Source: Anthostomella pinea (lineage: Eukaryota > Ascomycota > Sordariomycetes > Xylariales > Xylariaceae). From it: a stretch of 64,000 nucleotides of DNA. The first letter of the stretch is position 1. The number at the start of each line of letters is the position of its first letter. The notes beneath the pieces are model-generated. The model did not search any database. It saw only the letters and a program-made list of their open reading frames with translations, and was not told where the DNA came from. A program made the translations under genes and the position numbers. This document shows positions 1 to 10,330 of the stretch, piece after piece. The stretch covers positions 186,001-250,000 of the forward strand of contig CAUWAG010000019.1 in assembly GCA_963556695.1 (NCBI GenBank), written 5' to 3'.

Positions 1-1390
1 ACAGAAGGTGTCCTATTGAAGACCTCTGTCTGGGTACATCACATCCATGCCGTTTCTGGCTGCGTCTCGAGACCCTTATTAAGAAGTTATGGCAGTTGGG
101 GACACCCAGACAGCCTGAAGCTCTTGGCTGAACATGGTCTTCGCGGCCATTCGCGACCACACCAGGCAACGCCAGCTGATCATCATGGAACAGTGTATTC
201 AACTCCTTCGGACAACAACGTTTGTTTTGAAACCTTACAACACAGAACATGCTTCAAGCAGCGTGTTGTAAGTTCGACCCCATCTACATTTACCTTCGAT
301 CAGACTTGGGACGAAAGAAAGGAGGAACACCTCATGACCGAGCCGAACTACTTGATCGAATAGCAAGCTGTCACGGTACGGAAACGGTTGTGAGGAGGTG
401 AGGTGAGTAGATACCTCGATAAACAACATCCACCGAAAGAAGGTGTTGCTCAAAGTTCTGCGAGATGCTCTCAAAAACATTCAAGGGGCCAGCGAAGTTT
501 CGCGCTCATCCTGTCATGAGTGGATCATAAGTTTAATGGACGCCAATTTCTCCATTCCTACTTTTACTACTGGGTGGCTGACCCTGAGGATATATATACA
601 TATATATGGGCCGCGGACACCACAGGCTTACCTAACTCACCGGTGTATCGGTCCGTTGAGTGCTAGCCGATTCACACATCTCCGCCGAGACTCGACTTCT
701 CGTCCTTATCAGGAGTCATGATTCGCTGCATCGCCGACCTTACCAACCGACTTTCATGGCGTCTGATAAGGCCAGAAAGAGTCCCACGCAGACATGGCAG
801 ACAGGAGAAGAGCATGTCCGCGGGGAAGACTACTGATCTACACACGTCGTCAAATTACAATGGCTTCTGAGCTCGTCTTGGTGAGGCTCCCCTGAAGCGG
901 CGTGGCACATCGCCGAGGGGGAAGTCCAACTGTATTGTCATATCATTGGTATACGGGCTGTTATCGCGGGCTCCGGCCAACGAGAGCTTTGGGCCATTTT
1001 CCTGCATAGCGACGCAGTGCTACACCATACCAGGCCGAATTACCTCTTGCAGGAGGTCGATGGAAGGCTGGCGATCTGGTGGACCTGGGGTTTGGATCTC
1101 CGATCACCCACTCACTCATTGAGCCATATCTAGAATCTTGACGGCAGCCATGTGTGTTTGAACCCTCGATCGGTTTCTTCTCTCTTTTTGCCCATGCGAA
1201 AACGTTTCAAACAGCTTGTTGGCTGTCCTGTCTGCCCCGGACTCTCACCTATCGAATTGCTTACCCTTCTTTGAGGCATAATCCGCCTCTCCATTCTACT
1301 CTTGCTCGCGTGTATTCTTGCATATAAGCGGTACACCAGCAACTGCTCATTGAAGTCCTTATCTGATTTGCGCCTTTTCTGTTACTCCTC
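1..1390. other. Intergenic region, no gene recognised
   Basis: Several short open frames occur but none has family-like composition, introns that extend it, or recognisable motifs. The right-hand half is the upstream region of the nitrate reductase gene. Nothing else is supported here. Confidence 0.5.
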
Positions 1391-1400
1391 TCACCTACAG
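700..1400 (+). promoter_or_regulatory. Nitrate reductase upstream region with GATA-type sites
   Basis: Three HGATAR-type motifs lie upstream of the nitrate reductase start: TTATCA at 706-711, TGATAAG at 764-770 and TTATCT at 1359-1364. A TATA-like CATATAAG lies near 1320, about 75-80 bp before the ATG. In fungi such GATA sites bind AreA/NIT2, the nitrogen-derepression activator of nitrate assimilation genes. I found no perfect NirA/NIT4 site of the form CTCCGHGG. Function is inferred from motif and position only. Confidence 0.45.
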
Positions 1401-1401
1401 C

Positions 1402-4179
1402 ATGGAGGTCTCAAGTCCGTCTGACAGTCTCCAAAAGGGCCCTCACACATCGTCAAATCCCCAATTGCCGCCCAGCCCGCCTGATTCAACCAAGGTCTCC
1501 AGCGCTTCGAGTAGGAGAAACAGTAATTCGGAGATTGCCGAGTCACCGTGCCATGTCGACAGGTCAGGCAACAAGGCATCACGGTGTTATCCACTCCCGC
1601 CGAGGTGCAAACCCGACAACAAGGTACTCGCGGAGGACCTGAAGACTCCTGACAACCATGTCGTTCGGGACCCCCGGCTAATACGACTGACGGGGATACA
1701 TCCATTCAATGTCGAGGCGCCTTTGAGCGAGCTTTTCGACGAGGGGTTCTTGACAAGTAAAGATCTTCACTATGTCCGGAATCACGGGCTGGTACCCAAG
1801 GTCGAAGACACCGAGATCATGGACTGGGAGTACACAATAGAGGGGGAGGTCGAGAATCCTATACGGATGAATTTGGAACAGCTCATCAAGGATTACGAAC
1901 AGATCACCTACCCTGTCACACTCGTTTGCGCGGGCAATCGGCGGAAAGAGCAGAACGTCGTCAGGAAGACGAAGGGGTTCTCATGGGGACCAGCAGGCCT
2001 GTCGACGGCCCTGTGGACTGGCGTGGTGATCGGCGATCTACTGAAAGCAGCGAGGCCCAAGCGAGGAGCGAAGTACGTGTGTTTCGAGGGGGCCGACAGG
2101 CTGCCGAACGGGTACTACGGGACGTCTATCAAGCTGAACTGGGCTATGGACCCCAACCGGGGAGTCGTTGTTGCCCACAAGATGAACGGGGAGATGCTCG
2201 CCCCGGATCACGGCAAGCCTCTACGGATCATCATCCCGGGACAGATCGGCGGACGCAGTGTGAAATGGTTGAAGAAGATCATTGTCACCAGGGAGCCTAG
2301 CGATAACTGGTACCACATCTACGATAACAGGGTGTTACCGACCATGATCAGCCCGGAGATGAGCGCCGACTTGCCAGACACCTGGAAAGACGAACGTCAC
2401 GCGATCTACGACCTGAATACGAACAGCGCGACGTGCTACCCTGCCCATGATGAGAAGTTGCCACTGGGTCAAGGGTTAAAGAGCTACAAGGCTCGGGGGT
2501 ATGCGTACGCTGGAGGCGGCAGGAGGATAACGCGGGTGGAGATCACGCTCAACAAGGGAAAGACTTGGTTACTGGCCAACATATCATACCCAGAAGACGA
2601 GTACCGCCTCGCGCCTGAGGGTGAAGAGTTGTTCGGCGGCCGTTTAGACATGTCTTGGCGAGAGAGCTGTTTCTGCTGGTGCTTTTGGGACCTGGATATC
2701 CCAGTGTCACAGTTGCAGGAGTCCGATGACATAATGGTTCGGGCCATGGACGACGCCATGATGGTGCAGCCGCGGGATATGTACTGGAGTGTTCTGGGCA
2801 TGATGAACAACCCCTGGTTCCGAGTCGTCATACACAAAGAGGGCCATACGCTAAGGTTCGAACATCCAACCCAACCCGCGCTGATGCCCGGCGGCTGGAT
2901 GGAGAGGGTGAAGAAGGCCGGTGGGAACCTTAGCAATGGCTACTGGGGCGAGAAGCTGTCTGGCGAGGATGCGGCCACGGTCGAAGAGGAGCCGGCCAAA
3001 GAGATATGCATGATCAATAAGGAGGTCACTCGAACAATTACGATTGACGAGTTCCGGAATCATGGCGGAGAGGTCGAGCCTTGGTTCGTGGTCAACGGCG
3101 AGGTTTATGACGGGACGAAGTTCTTGGAGGGGCATCCTGGTGGTTCAGTGTCGATATTTGGTGCTGCCGGACAGGATGCCAGCGAGGAATTCCTTGCCAT
3201 TCGTAAGTCGATCAGTCACGTCGAAGCATACCAGCTGTATGAAGTTAACACACAAGTTGCAGATAGCGAGAATGCCAAGGCGATGATGGTGGACTATCAC
3301 ATCGGCTCCCTCGACGAAGCCTCTCTAGCCCTCCTGACAGACCGGGAATCCGAGGTACTCGAGGGTGTCGCCGTGAGAGAGAACTTCCTGCAGTCCAAAG
3401 TGTGGAGCAAGGCAGTGCTGTCGGGCAAGAAGAAGATCTCGGCCGACACCAAGATCTTCACGTTCAACCTCGAGCACGCGGAGCAGCTCGTCGGGCTGCC
3501 CATCGGCCAGCACCTGATGGTGCGGCTGCGCGACCCGGCGACGCGCGAGGCCATCATCCGCTCCTACACGCCCATCTCGAAGAACACGGAGCGCGGCAAG
3601 CTCGACGTGCTGGTCAAGGTGTACCACGACACGCCGGCGCGCAAGGGCGGGCAGATGACCCAGGCGCTGGATGCGCTGCCCATCGGCCACGCCGTCGACT
3701 TCAAGGGCCCCATCGGCAAGTTCGAGTACCTGGGGCGCGGCGCGTGCACGGTGGCGGGCCGGCCGCGGCAGGTGCGCCGTTTTGTGATGGTGTGCGCGGG
3801 GAGCGGCATCACGCCCATCTTCCAGGTACTGCGCGCCGTGCTGGCGGACCGCGACGACCCCACGCGCTGCGTCGTGCTCGACGGCAACCGCGTCGAGGAG
3901 GACATTTTGTGTCGCGCCGACCTCGACGCCATGGTTTACGGCGACGGCAACGAGCACCGTTGTCGTTTGTTGCACACCCTCACGCGCCCCGGGCCGGACT
4001 GGACGGGCCTGCGCGGCCGTCTGAGCGCGGAGCTTTTTGAAAAAGAAGTCGGGCGGGGCCCCGCGGGCGACGGTGGGGAGGACCTCGTGCTCATCTGCGG
4101 GCCCGAGGCGCTCGAGAAGAGCGTCCATGCTATCTTCACTGGCTTGGGGTGGAAGGATGACGATCTTCTGTTCTTCTAG
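1402..4179 (+). CDS. niaD: Nitrate reductase (NADPH), assimilatory
   Basis: Cytosolic NAD(P)H-dependent reduction of nitrate to nitrite, the first step of nitrate assimilation. The domains are in canonical order. The sulfite-oxidase-type molybdopterin domain holds the molybdenum-ligand Cys context LVCAGNRR and the dimerisation segment, ending near PALMPGGWM. A cytochrome b5 domain follows with the haem motif HPGG. Then comes an FAD domain (RSYTP, GGQMTQ) and an NAD(P)H domain (VCAGSGITPIFQV, CGPEALE), ending in a terminal Phe as usual. The frame is open throughout, but 3203-3262 is almost certainly a 60-bp intron (GTAAGT to TTGCAG). Removing it restores the conserved FLAIHSENAKAMM and gives about 905 aa instead of 925. 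A single intron in the cytochrome b5 region is known for Neurospora nit-3. It is not clustered with a nitrite reductase or nitrate transporter here. GATA sites lie upstream. Confidence 0.97.
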   Translation: MEVSSPSDSLQKGPHTSSNPQLPPSPPDSTKVSSASSRRNSNSEIAESPCHVDRSGNKASRCYPLPPRCKPDNKVLAEDLKTPDNHVVRDPRLIRLTGIHPFNVEAPLSELFDEGFLTSKDLHYVRNHGLVPKVEDTEIMDWEYTIEGEVENPIRMNLEQLIKDYEQITYPVTLVCAGNRRKEQNVVRKTKGFSWGPAGLSTALWTGVVIGDLLKAARPKRGAKYVCFEGADRLPNGYYGTSIKLNWAMDPNRGVVVAHKMNGEMLAPDHGKPLRIIIPGQIGGRSVKWLKKIIVTREPSDNWYHIYDNRVLPTMISPEMSADLPDTWKDERHAIYDLNTNSATCYPAHDEKLPLGQGLKSYKARGYAYAGGGRRITRVEITLNKGKTWLLANISYPEDEYRLAPEGEELFGGRLDMSWRESCFCWCFWDLDIPVSQLQESDDIMVRAMDDAMMVQPRDMYWSVLGMMNNPWFRVVIHKEGHTLRFEHPTQPALMPGGWMERVKKAGGNLSNGYWGEKLSGEDAATVEEEPAKEICMINKEVTRTITIDEFRNHGGEVEPWFVVNGEVYDGTKFLEGHPGGSVSIFGAAGQDASEEFLAIRKSISHVEAYQLYEVNTQVADSENAKAMMVDYHIGSLDEASLALLTDRESEVLEGVAVRENFLQSKVWSKAVLSGKKKISADTKIFTFNLEHAEQLVGLPIGQHLMVRLRDPATREAIIRSYTPISKNTERGKLDVLVKVYHDTPARKGGQMTQALDALPIGHAVDFKGPIGKFEYLGRGACTVAGRPRQVRRFVMVCAGSGITPIFQVLRAVLADRDDPTRCVVLDGNRVEEDILCRADLDAMVYGDGNEHRCRLLHTLTRPGPDWTGLRGRLSAELFEKEVGRGPAGDGGEDLVLICGPEALEKSVHAIFTGLGWKDDDLLFF
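3203..3262 (+). other. Stop-free, frame-neutral 60-bp intron in nitrate reductase
   Basis: GTAAGT donor at 3203, an AGTTAACAC branch-like segment near 3243-3251, and acceptor TTGCAG ending at 3262. The length is a multiple of three and there is no in-frame stop, so simple ORF calling reads through and adds 20 foreign residues just after the haem-binding HPGG segment. Splicing gives the family-conserved FLAIHSE. Confidence 0.9.
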
Positions 4180-4884
4180 ATTGGTCCAGTTGCTTTTCTT
4201 GTCTGTTACCTAGCGGAATGGAGGATTTTGGTATGTACACTTTTTTTCTGGATTTCATACTTTGGTAGCGGTCTTGGAGACCCTCGATCACCACGCAACG
4301 GACTGGGCACATCACATCTTGGGTTGGCCACAGCATAGCCATATCTGGCTTGCGCACAGGGATCTGCCAGAAGTCTTCTTTTGGATTGTGTGCTCCTGCG
4401 GGAAGCAATGGTTCAGGATACAAAGTGCAAAAGGCATGATGCAAGATTACCTCACGTCGATACGATAGCCTGAAGACTTCAATGAGCACATATTTGCATT
4501 CACCGCTCACTGAATATATCTGCAGATGGAGTTGGTTCCTCTCCCCTTCTACGTGATCGCACTCAAGAATGGGTCGATGGTCCATGACTAGACCGCTGGC
4601 AGCCAACCTCTTTGCTCCACGAGGCATCAGCCGTACCACTTGTGCAGACTATCGTCTCCAAGAAACTCGACTGCCCTGTCTGATGATATTTTGACAGTCT
4701 GCGCCTACATTTCTTGTTCATGCCCATCATCATCACCATCACCACCATCACTACAGTCACCCCATGTGTCTTCGTCGGGCCTCGCTATGTCAAGTCGTGG
4801 ATATCAAATGGTATATTCATATGAAAGGAAGAGACACCCTGGATGATCATGAGATTGCTGCCCGCGTCACTGCCCAGGCCACAA
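4180..4884. other. Intergenic region downstream of nitrate reductase
   Basis: Holds the 3' end of the nitrate reductase transcript and a CATCATCACC-type low-complexity stretch near 4725-4750. No gene is supported. Confidence 0.5.
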
Positions 4885-5099
4885 TACACTCAGCCCATAT
4901 AAGTCTCCGTACGCGCCATGTTACTAAGACTCCAGATCACGCATAGAAATTCCGCAATACTGGGATAAGCATACAGGAATAAGCAGCTCGAGTTTAATAT
5001 GCACTCCCAATGCTTATTCCATGGTGCTATTCCCATTCGATGAATTTACCGTTACTTGCTGAACGGGTAGTGTACGGAGACTTATAAGGGCTCAGTGTA
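4885..5099. repeat. MITE-like element, copy 1 (best-defined copy)
   Basis: Two 28-bp terminal inverted repeats with two mismatches lie at 4885-4912 and 5072-5099. Each contains AAGTCTCCGTAC or its complement. The ends read TA-CACTCAGCCC and GGGCTCAGTG-TA, which fits a TA target-site duplication as for Tc1/mariner or pogo-type transposons. Inside are repeated ATAAGCATAC and TGCTTATTCC motifs in inverted orientation. There is no coding capacity. Related copies lie near 6770, 44.9 kb, 45.9 kb and 53.0 kb. Confidence 0.85.
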
Positions 5100-5320
5100 C
5101 ATGGGGTTTCGCTCACCTTGAGTGAGGTAAGACTCGGTGTATGGAGAATCATCCCATCCGGTAAAGACGGCTCTCACATCCCATCCAGTGAAGATGGCTC
5201 TTACCTGCAGGCTATGAAGCTCGGGACATGTGAAGACAATGGCTTGCATAAAGTCTGTATCGAAGACAATGGGCTGGTTAAAGTCTGTACGGTAATGGCG
5301 GTGCTTGGGCGGTTCCATGC
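5100..5320. repeat. Short imperfect tandem repeats, possible coding relic on the minus strand
   Basis: Two 27-bp-spaced units share CCCATCC, AAGA and GGCTCT (about 5154-5208). Two further units share GAAGACAATGG and AAAGTCTGTA (about 5232-5292). On the minus strand the first pair encodes two copies of an RA-I/V-FTGWD motif, so this may be a fragment of a repetitive protein. The minus frame runs into the end of the adjacent MITE-like element, so the frame is probably not intact. Confidence 0.35.
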
Positions 5321-5832
5321 AGCGGTATTTGAGGAGTTGCTCGAAGAAGTTGCGTACGTCAAGCTGCGTGGGCTACGTGGACCTTCCCGTTAACCGGTTC
5401 ATCAGAGAGGACCATATCCTCCGTCACCTGCTGACCGACCTGCTGTTTGTCGGGAGTCACCTAGCCATTTGCAGCACCAACAGCGTCCCTGCCTCACTAA
5501 TGCCCATCGGCAGTGGCAGCTCAGCGATCATCGGACCACATCGGCCAATGATGATGCAACTGGGTGGTGGAATTGGCACAGCTTCCCAGAATTGTGCGTA
5601 TTGGTCGACATTCCGGGTAAGAACGAACCCAAGGGAAGGCAGCAGCCCAGCTCCTCTGTGTCGACAACACTCCCCCCCAGCTTTCTCGTCTCTCCTCTCC
5701 TCTCTTCCCTTCTCTCCCTCAACATCATTACTCACCTTTTTGGTCTTTCTTGGAATGACCAATATCCTTACCAACGCCGCCAGAAAATCAGAAAATCAGA
5801 AAACCCCTCGCTCCCCACCCTCCCCCCTTTAG

Positions 5833-6589
5833 ACGACGATAGCAATCAAGTCACCATTCCCAGCACCAGCGCCCACAGCCCGTCGCATTCCGCCGCACGC
5901 AGTCAAGACATTCCACTGCTCCCGATCCACCGAACTCCTACCGCCACTCCCGAGTCCTCCCACCCTCAAGTCAATCAACCGCCGCCGCTGGCTCACATTC
6001 AAAGTCCGGCGCTGCATGACGCCCCAGGTATGTTCCAAGATATCCGTTCCTCTTCCCCCAAGCACCCCTAACTAACTTTGGGGTAGACAATCTCAACAAC
6101 CCGTGAGTATCACCCTCTCCCATGGCATTCTCCTGCGTGCCCTTCCCCTTGCCTTCCTGCGTGCTCTCCCTCTTCCCAGTGCGAGAGCATCCCACTTCCT
6201 TGTGGTGTTGCATCAAACGTCGCTCTGAGTGGGATATCTTCTCACCGCACACCACTCTTCATCACGAACCCCAACCGTCATATACGTTGTTCCTTGATTA
6301 CTGACCTCTTCTCAGTCCCGACCTGGAGCAAGGGGGTCATGCAGTCATGCCGAGGCCAGCGACGAGCGAGGGGTGGTACCACAATCAGAGGACGGCGGTA
6401 GGAGGTCAAGAACCTGTCCCGGATGAAGCCAATCAACCACAATCCCGGGGCAGGCGGTGGGTCGGGAAGCACCTGCGTGCGGCAAAATGGAGCGCGTGTG
6501 CGCGGCTGTGGGCTGCCTACTGCACGATACTGGCAGGGCTGGGCATAATTGCTATTGTTGTCACGGTGGCCGTCGTCGGCCGTCAATAG
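5833..6589 (+). CDS. Small single-pass membrane protein, 5' end unresolved
   Basis: No family recognised. Three segments join in one frame across two good introns. A first exon is open up to 6027. Intron 6028-6086 (GTATGT, CTAAC, GTAG) leads to a 16-nt exon 6087-6102. Intron 6103-6315 (GTGAGT, CTGAC, CAG) leads to a last exon 6316-6589. The joined protein is Pro/Ser/Gln-rich and then has basic residues followed by a hydrophobic stretch (LWAAYCTILAGLGIIAIVVT) close to the C terminus. This suggests a tail-anchored or single-pass protein with the polar part cytosolic. No in-frame ATG exists in the first exon, which stays open upstream to about 5469. A CTTTAG acceptor precedes 5833, so an upstream coding exon is missing from this model, or the gene has lost its start. 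Confidence 0.5.
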
Positions 6590-7723
6590 AGAGCTGATAG
6601 GAGACGGTCACCGGTGGGGGGAGGGAAATGACCGATTGGAGATCAAGGGACCAAAAAAAAAAAAAAAAAAAAAACCCTTTGGTCATCACTTTCTTGACAA
6701 TGCTGCCTTCAACGTGAAACTCGAACACATGTGATGCCGTGCCTTTCTACATAAAGTGCTCTAGGTAAACAGAACACCTCATAAGGCGCCGGACACTACC
6801 AGCCTCAAAAGATAACAGTAAATTTATAAAATTGGAATAAGCATCTTAAAATAAGCATTAAGAGTGAAATATCGAACCAGAGGTGCTTATTTATATATGC
6901 TTATTCCTGTATTTTGAAATTTTCGGGTAATATGGGAATCTCATCAACATGGCGCGTATGGAGACTTATGAGGGCTGCAGGCGGTCTCACCCAACGTCGA
7001 CGACCAGTGACCACGTAGGGAAACTGCGTGCAGCCCAACAGCGCATATAGTGTTGCTGTCCGTTCAAACCCTGGACGCTGCTATGACTGGTAGCCTATTT
7101 TGCCAGCTTTATCAGTGGCCTTGACCTTTGCCATGTGCCTTAAATACACCATCCAGCAGGCTCTTGTCTAGGGGGTGCCGACATGTGATTTTAAACCCTG
7201 TTTGCAACCATATCAGAGTGGCTGGGTGGAGGAAGCCGGCCACAGAAGTTGGATCTAGCTAGGATGGATACTTCCTCGCTCAGGCTCTCGCAGAGTGTCA
7301 TCTTGAAGCCGTCCATTCATCTACCCATCCAACTATTCAACAGTTGAGACGCACTTGCACATTATCATTGGGGCAAAGTACATGGGAGAACTGTCGTGTA
7401 TTGTAGAAGGACTGCCGATAGTGCGTGAGGATTGCGCGAGGCTCTGAATGGTGTTGCAAAGGGGGAAAGCTCAGCAAGCAATACTTCGCTCCCAAGGTTC
7501 CTGCCCGACAGCGGCCCGGCTCGAATCCCAAGACACAACGCCAGGAAATGCCAGGCGCGCCATCACTTGATCCCATCCCATTCAATCGAAAGAGCACCCG
7601 GTGCAAGCCTTGTAGCTGCATTGACCGAGGAAGCACACGTCGAAGAACCAGATTGTCAACGTGCAAAGGTGGACACGTCTGAGTCTCTTGCGGGCGTGGA
7701 CGTCGCAGTGGTATCGCTGTCGG
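6590..7723. other. Gene-free stretch with poly-A tract and MITE-like copy 2
   Basis: A run of 22 A residues lies at 6653-6674 and a MITE-like element at about 6770-6978. The rest (7000-7723) is the 3' flank of the minus-strand secreted-protein gene. No further gene is supported. Confidence 0.5.
6770..6978. repeat. MITE-like element, copy 2 (degenerate ends)
   Basis: The right part reads GCGCGTATGGAGACTTATGA, matching the terminal segment of copy 1. The interior has the ATAAGCAT, TGCTTATT and TGCTTATTCC motifs of the family. The left terminus is poorly preserved (CACCTCATAAGGCG), so the left boundary is approximate. Confidence 0.65.
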
Positions 7724-8066
7724 CTACGAGGATGCCGCTGCATCGATCGGAATGATGGGGATCGGGATTTTGAAGATGTTGAACTCGGAGAGGTCGACGT
7801 CCTTGCAAATTTCGTCCCTGCAGGTCTCGATGCAGTTCAACGTGTCTCGCTGAGTGCAGCGCTTGATGCAGACTATACAGTTGTCGGCGGTGTCAAGCTG
7901 TGAGGTGGTTGCTTATGTTGACAGGGCTGTGCGGAGATCCTTGACATATGTAGGCATCAAATCAAGCAGTGGGACGAGGGCGGGCTGGGCTTACGGGCGG
8001 GAGCGGCTTGCTGTTGCCGACGGCCACGAATGCAGCCATGAGGGCAAGGGATCCGGAGAGCTTCAT
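7724..8066 (-). CDS. Small secreted six-cysteine protein (candidate effector)
   Basis: An 81-aa two-exon gene. Exon 1 (8066-7995) encodes MKLSGSLALMAAFVAVGNSK, a textbook signal peptide with basic n-region and hydrophobic core. Intron 7898-7994 (97 bp; GTAAGC donor, CACAG acceptor) is phase 0. Exon 2 (7897-7724) encodes the mature part with all six cysteines spaced C-x2-C-x3-C-x7-C-x3-C-x4-C, then an acidic stretch and a hydrophobic Ile/Pro-rich tail, ending at TAG. Secretion to the apoplast or medium follows from the signal peptide; three disulfides are likely. No family is recognised. Small cysteine-rich secreted proteins are often host-interaction effectors or antimicrobial proteins, but a role here is inference only. 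It lies in a repeat-containing region next to a decayed gene. Confidence 0.75.
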
Positions 8067-8868
8067 GGTGGGCTGTTGCTATTGCTGCCCGCTTGGAAGG
8101 GTGTTATGGTCGTTGTCGGGGGTGTTTCGATGGTGGTTTGGGATTGAGAAGGAGCAGGGAGACAGACAGTCTCGTGTGAATGCTCAGAATGTTCTGGCAA
8201 GGAGAGAGATCTGGGAAATCCAAGAGGCGGGACAGAAAGCAGTCGTATAGACGGCCGGATTGCCAAATCATCGCGTCAGGCATGTGGTGTCTACTTGCGG
8301 CAAGCACTGGGCAGAGCAGGCAGAGCAAGACGACCGTCATCACGACACGCCCAAACAGACATCTCGGATCGCAAGGCCTACCCCAACTCACATAGCACGT
8401 GGAATTCTCACTTCGATCATGTAAGATGGAAGAACCGCCCTCACACATGCGAAGGCCTTGCTTGAAAGGGGATGGAGACAGCCAGTAACTTAGGTCATCA
8501 GTTACCGACGAGCTGGCCAGTAGTAGATTGACTTTGAGCCGAGAACCCGAAGATTAGGGATCTAGCAGTCTTTAGAGGCTGGGATGGCTGGGAGGCTTGA
8601 AAAGAGGCAAACCTTGAACTGGCGTTAGCTTCTTAGCTCGGCTAGGGGAAGCGGCTCCACGGAGTTAAGGGTCACCGCTATAGCCCTTCTGCCGAGCCGA
8701 ACCGGGCCGGGCCGTCAAAATAGGGGGGTCCGTGTCGCATAAGCCGGTCCGTCTTGGCATTACTTAGATCACTCAACCGAGGTTAGATGGCATGTGACGA
8801 AACGAGAACACAAGGAGACTGGTACGCCGTAGATGGGGAGACGGAAGGTTGCTGCTCCTCTATGACCG
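8067..8868. other. Intergenic region, upstream of the secreted-protein gene
   Basis: Contains the presumed promoter and 5' leader of the minus-strand secreted-protein gene, with a CA- and CT-rich leader just above its ATG. No other gene is supported up to the decayed gene at 8869. Confidence 0.45.
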
Positions 8869-10330
8869 CTATCGTCTACCAGCCTTCTCCACGTCAATCT
8901 GCTGTCGTAACTCTTGTAGCGCAGCCTCTCGCTTCCGCAAATGCTCTTGCAGACCGTCCACCTGCTCCTTCGCCATCGCAATCTCATCTCGAAACCCCTC
9001 CAGAGCTCAGCCGCTCACTCCGAGTTATAATACTGTAGTGCGATCGTAAGCACCTCTTCTGAGTAGCCCTCTCCCTTCTTCCAGTAGTCACGGTTCAGCC
9101 AGAAATGCTCCTCATGATGCGATTCCCACCACGGTGCCAGTGTTCCAGCGAATGGTAAGGAAGCAAGGTCCAAGGCGTCCTCGAAGTCGCTCAACGTCTG
9201 TCTGGCTTCCTTTGCAAGATCATCGCGAAGCCCGCGAAAACGCATGGTCTCCTCCTCGTTCCCGATGTATGCGGCGAGCTTCTGCGCGGACGCGAGCACC
9301 TCGTCGATCGCCGAGGAGTTCTGAAGTTGGTATTTGCTTGGGTGTCATACCGCGTTGCGGAGATGCACGTTCTCGAGGAGTGCGGATCTAACCAAACTTG
9401 GTACATCGTAGCCTATACAGAGCTCCCCTCCGCCGATGACGCGGTGAAGCTCTTCTCGGCCGAGTTTTACGAGGTGTGGGCCGTCCTTGTAGTGGATGCG
9501 GTAGACCGCGGGCCAACGCTCTCGTGCTGTATCGTGTACGAGCTGTCGAACCGATTCAAACGCGGTTCTCAAGTAACGGAAGCCGGAAGCGCTGTGGATA
9601 TAGACGGTGGGTCTGTAGTACGGTCAGTCGAATAAGAGGAAGCCAGGAGGTATGAACTGCCATGGAGCCGGGAGCGAGTACTGAGATCAGGGGTGGTCTC
9701 CGTTCCTTCGCTAGACGTTGAACTTCCGTCGGTAGTCGGTGGCATCATCTGCTTCGGGATTCGGCTGGGTTCTGTGATGCAGTCCTCCTCTCCGGGAGCG
9801 GGAACAGCTGAGGAGGTGGCCTGAGACTGTAGTTCGCTGGTAATATGTGGGGGTAGGCCACTCTTCAGACGTCTGGTAAAACAAGATAGATTCCAGGTTA
9901 CTTTGCCGAGCGACGAGTTTGTCTCTCTCATGTAGCCAGGCTTTATCGACCATGAATCATATACCGGGGGCGGACCGATGTACAGAGGTCGTCCTTGGTG
10001 ATATTGGTATGGGGATTCTCCGATGGTTGCAAACCCGTGGCCGTGTTCGGTGGAGTCGGAATTTCCTCCGAGGCCAGAGGATGCCCTGTCCTTTGAAGCA
10101 ATTGTTGGCTTCATGTAAGAATTTCGTTCACCGACCTCATGTCCGCTGGCCAAGGAGCCTTTGTGGTGGTCTCTGCTTTGGCGGTTCGTCCTTACTGCAC
10201 ATCTTGTGCATTGCGATGAGTGCAAAGTGATGTTCTCTTGCGTGAGGTGCTCGACTCTTGCTCGGGGACTCATGATGGTTCTTCTGCATTCTGCCAGCTC
10301 GCGGGCTGTGGTATCGACTAACTTCACCAT
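8869..10330 (-). pseudogene. Decayed coiled-coil protein gene
   Basis: Coding-like sequence is scattered over frames. From ATG 10330 a frame stays open to 9569 (start MVKLVDTTARELAECRRTIM, Ser/Thr-rich later). A second frame holds FIPPGFLFD, stop, then a segment from VYIHSASGFRYLRTAF to LLENVHLRNA. After an in-frame GTATGA it resumes as SSAIDEVLASAQKLAAYIG and runs to QYYNSE-stop (9015). A third frame (about 9003-8869) gives a coiled coil containing EQVDGLQEHLRKREAALQEL. The segments share one strand and order, so they look like one former gene. They are separated by in-frame stops and shifts that no convincing introns explain. The 30-nt gap GTATGA to TTCAG would be an extraordinarily short intron. 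No family is recognised. Confidence 0.5.

Noticed and set aside
3325..4128. Long open frames on both strands within the 3' third of nitrate reductase
   Set aside because: They are shadows caused by the high GC content of this exon. The plus frame encodes an intact FAD/NAD(P)H domain.
6122..6304. 60-codon ATG frame between 6122 and 6304
   Set aside because: It lies inside intron 2 of the membrane-protein model and has intron-like composition.
7060..7090. GTTCAAACCC motif resembling a tRNA T-arm
   Set aside because: No matching stems could be paired by eye.
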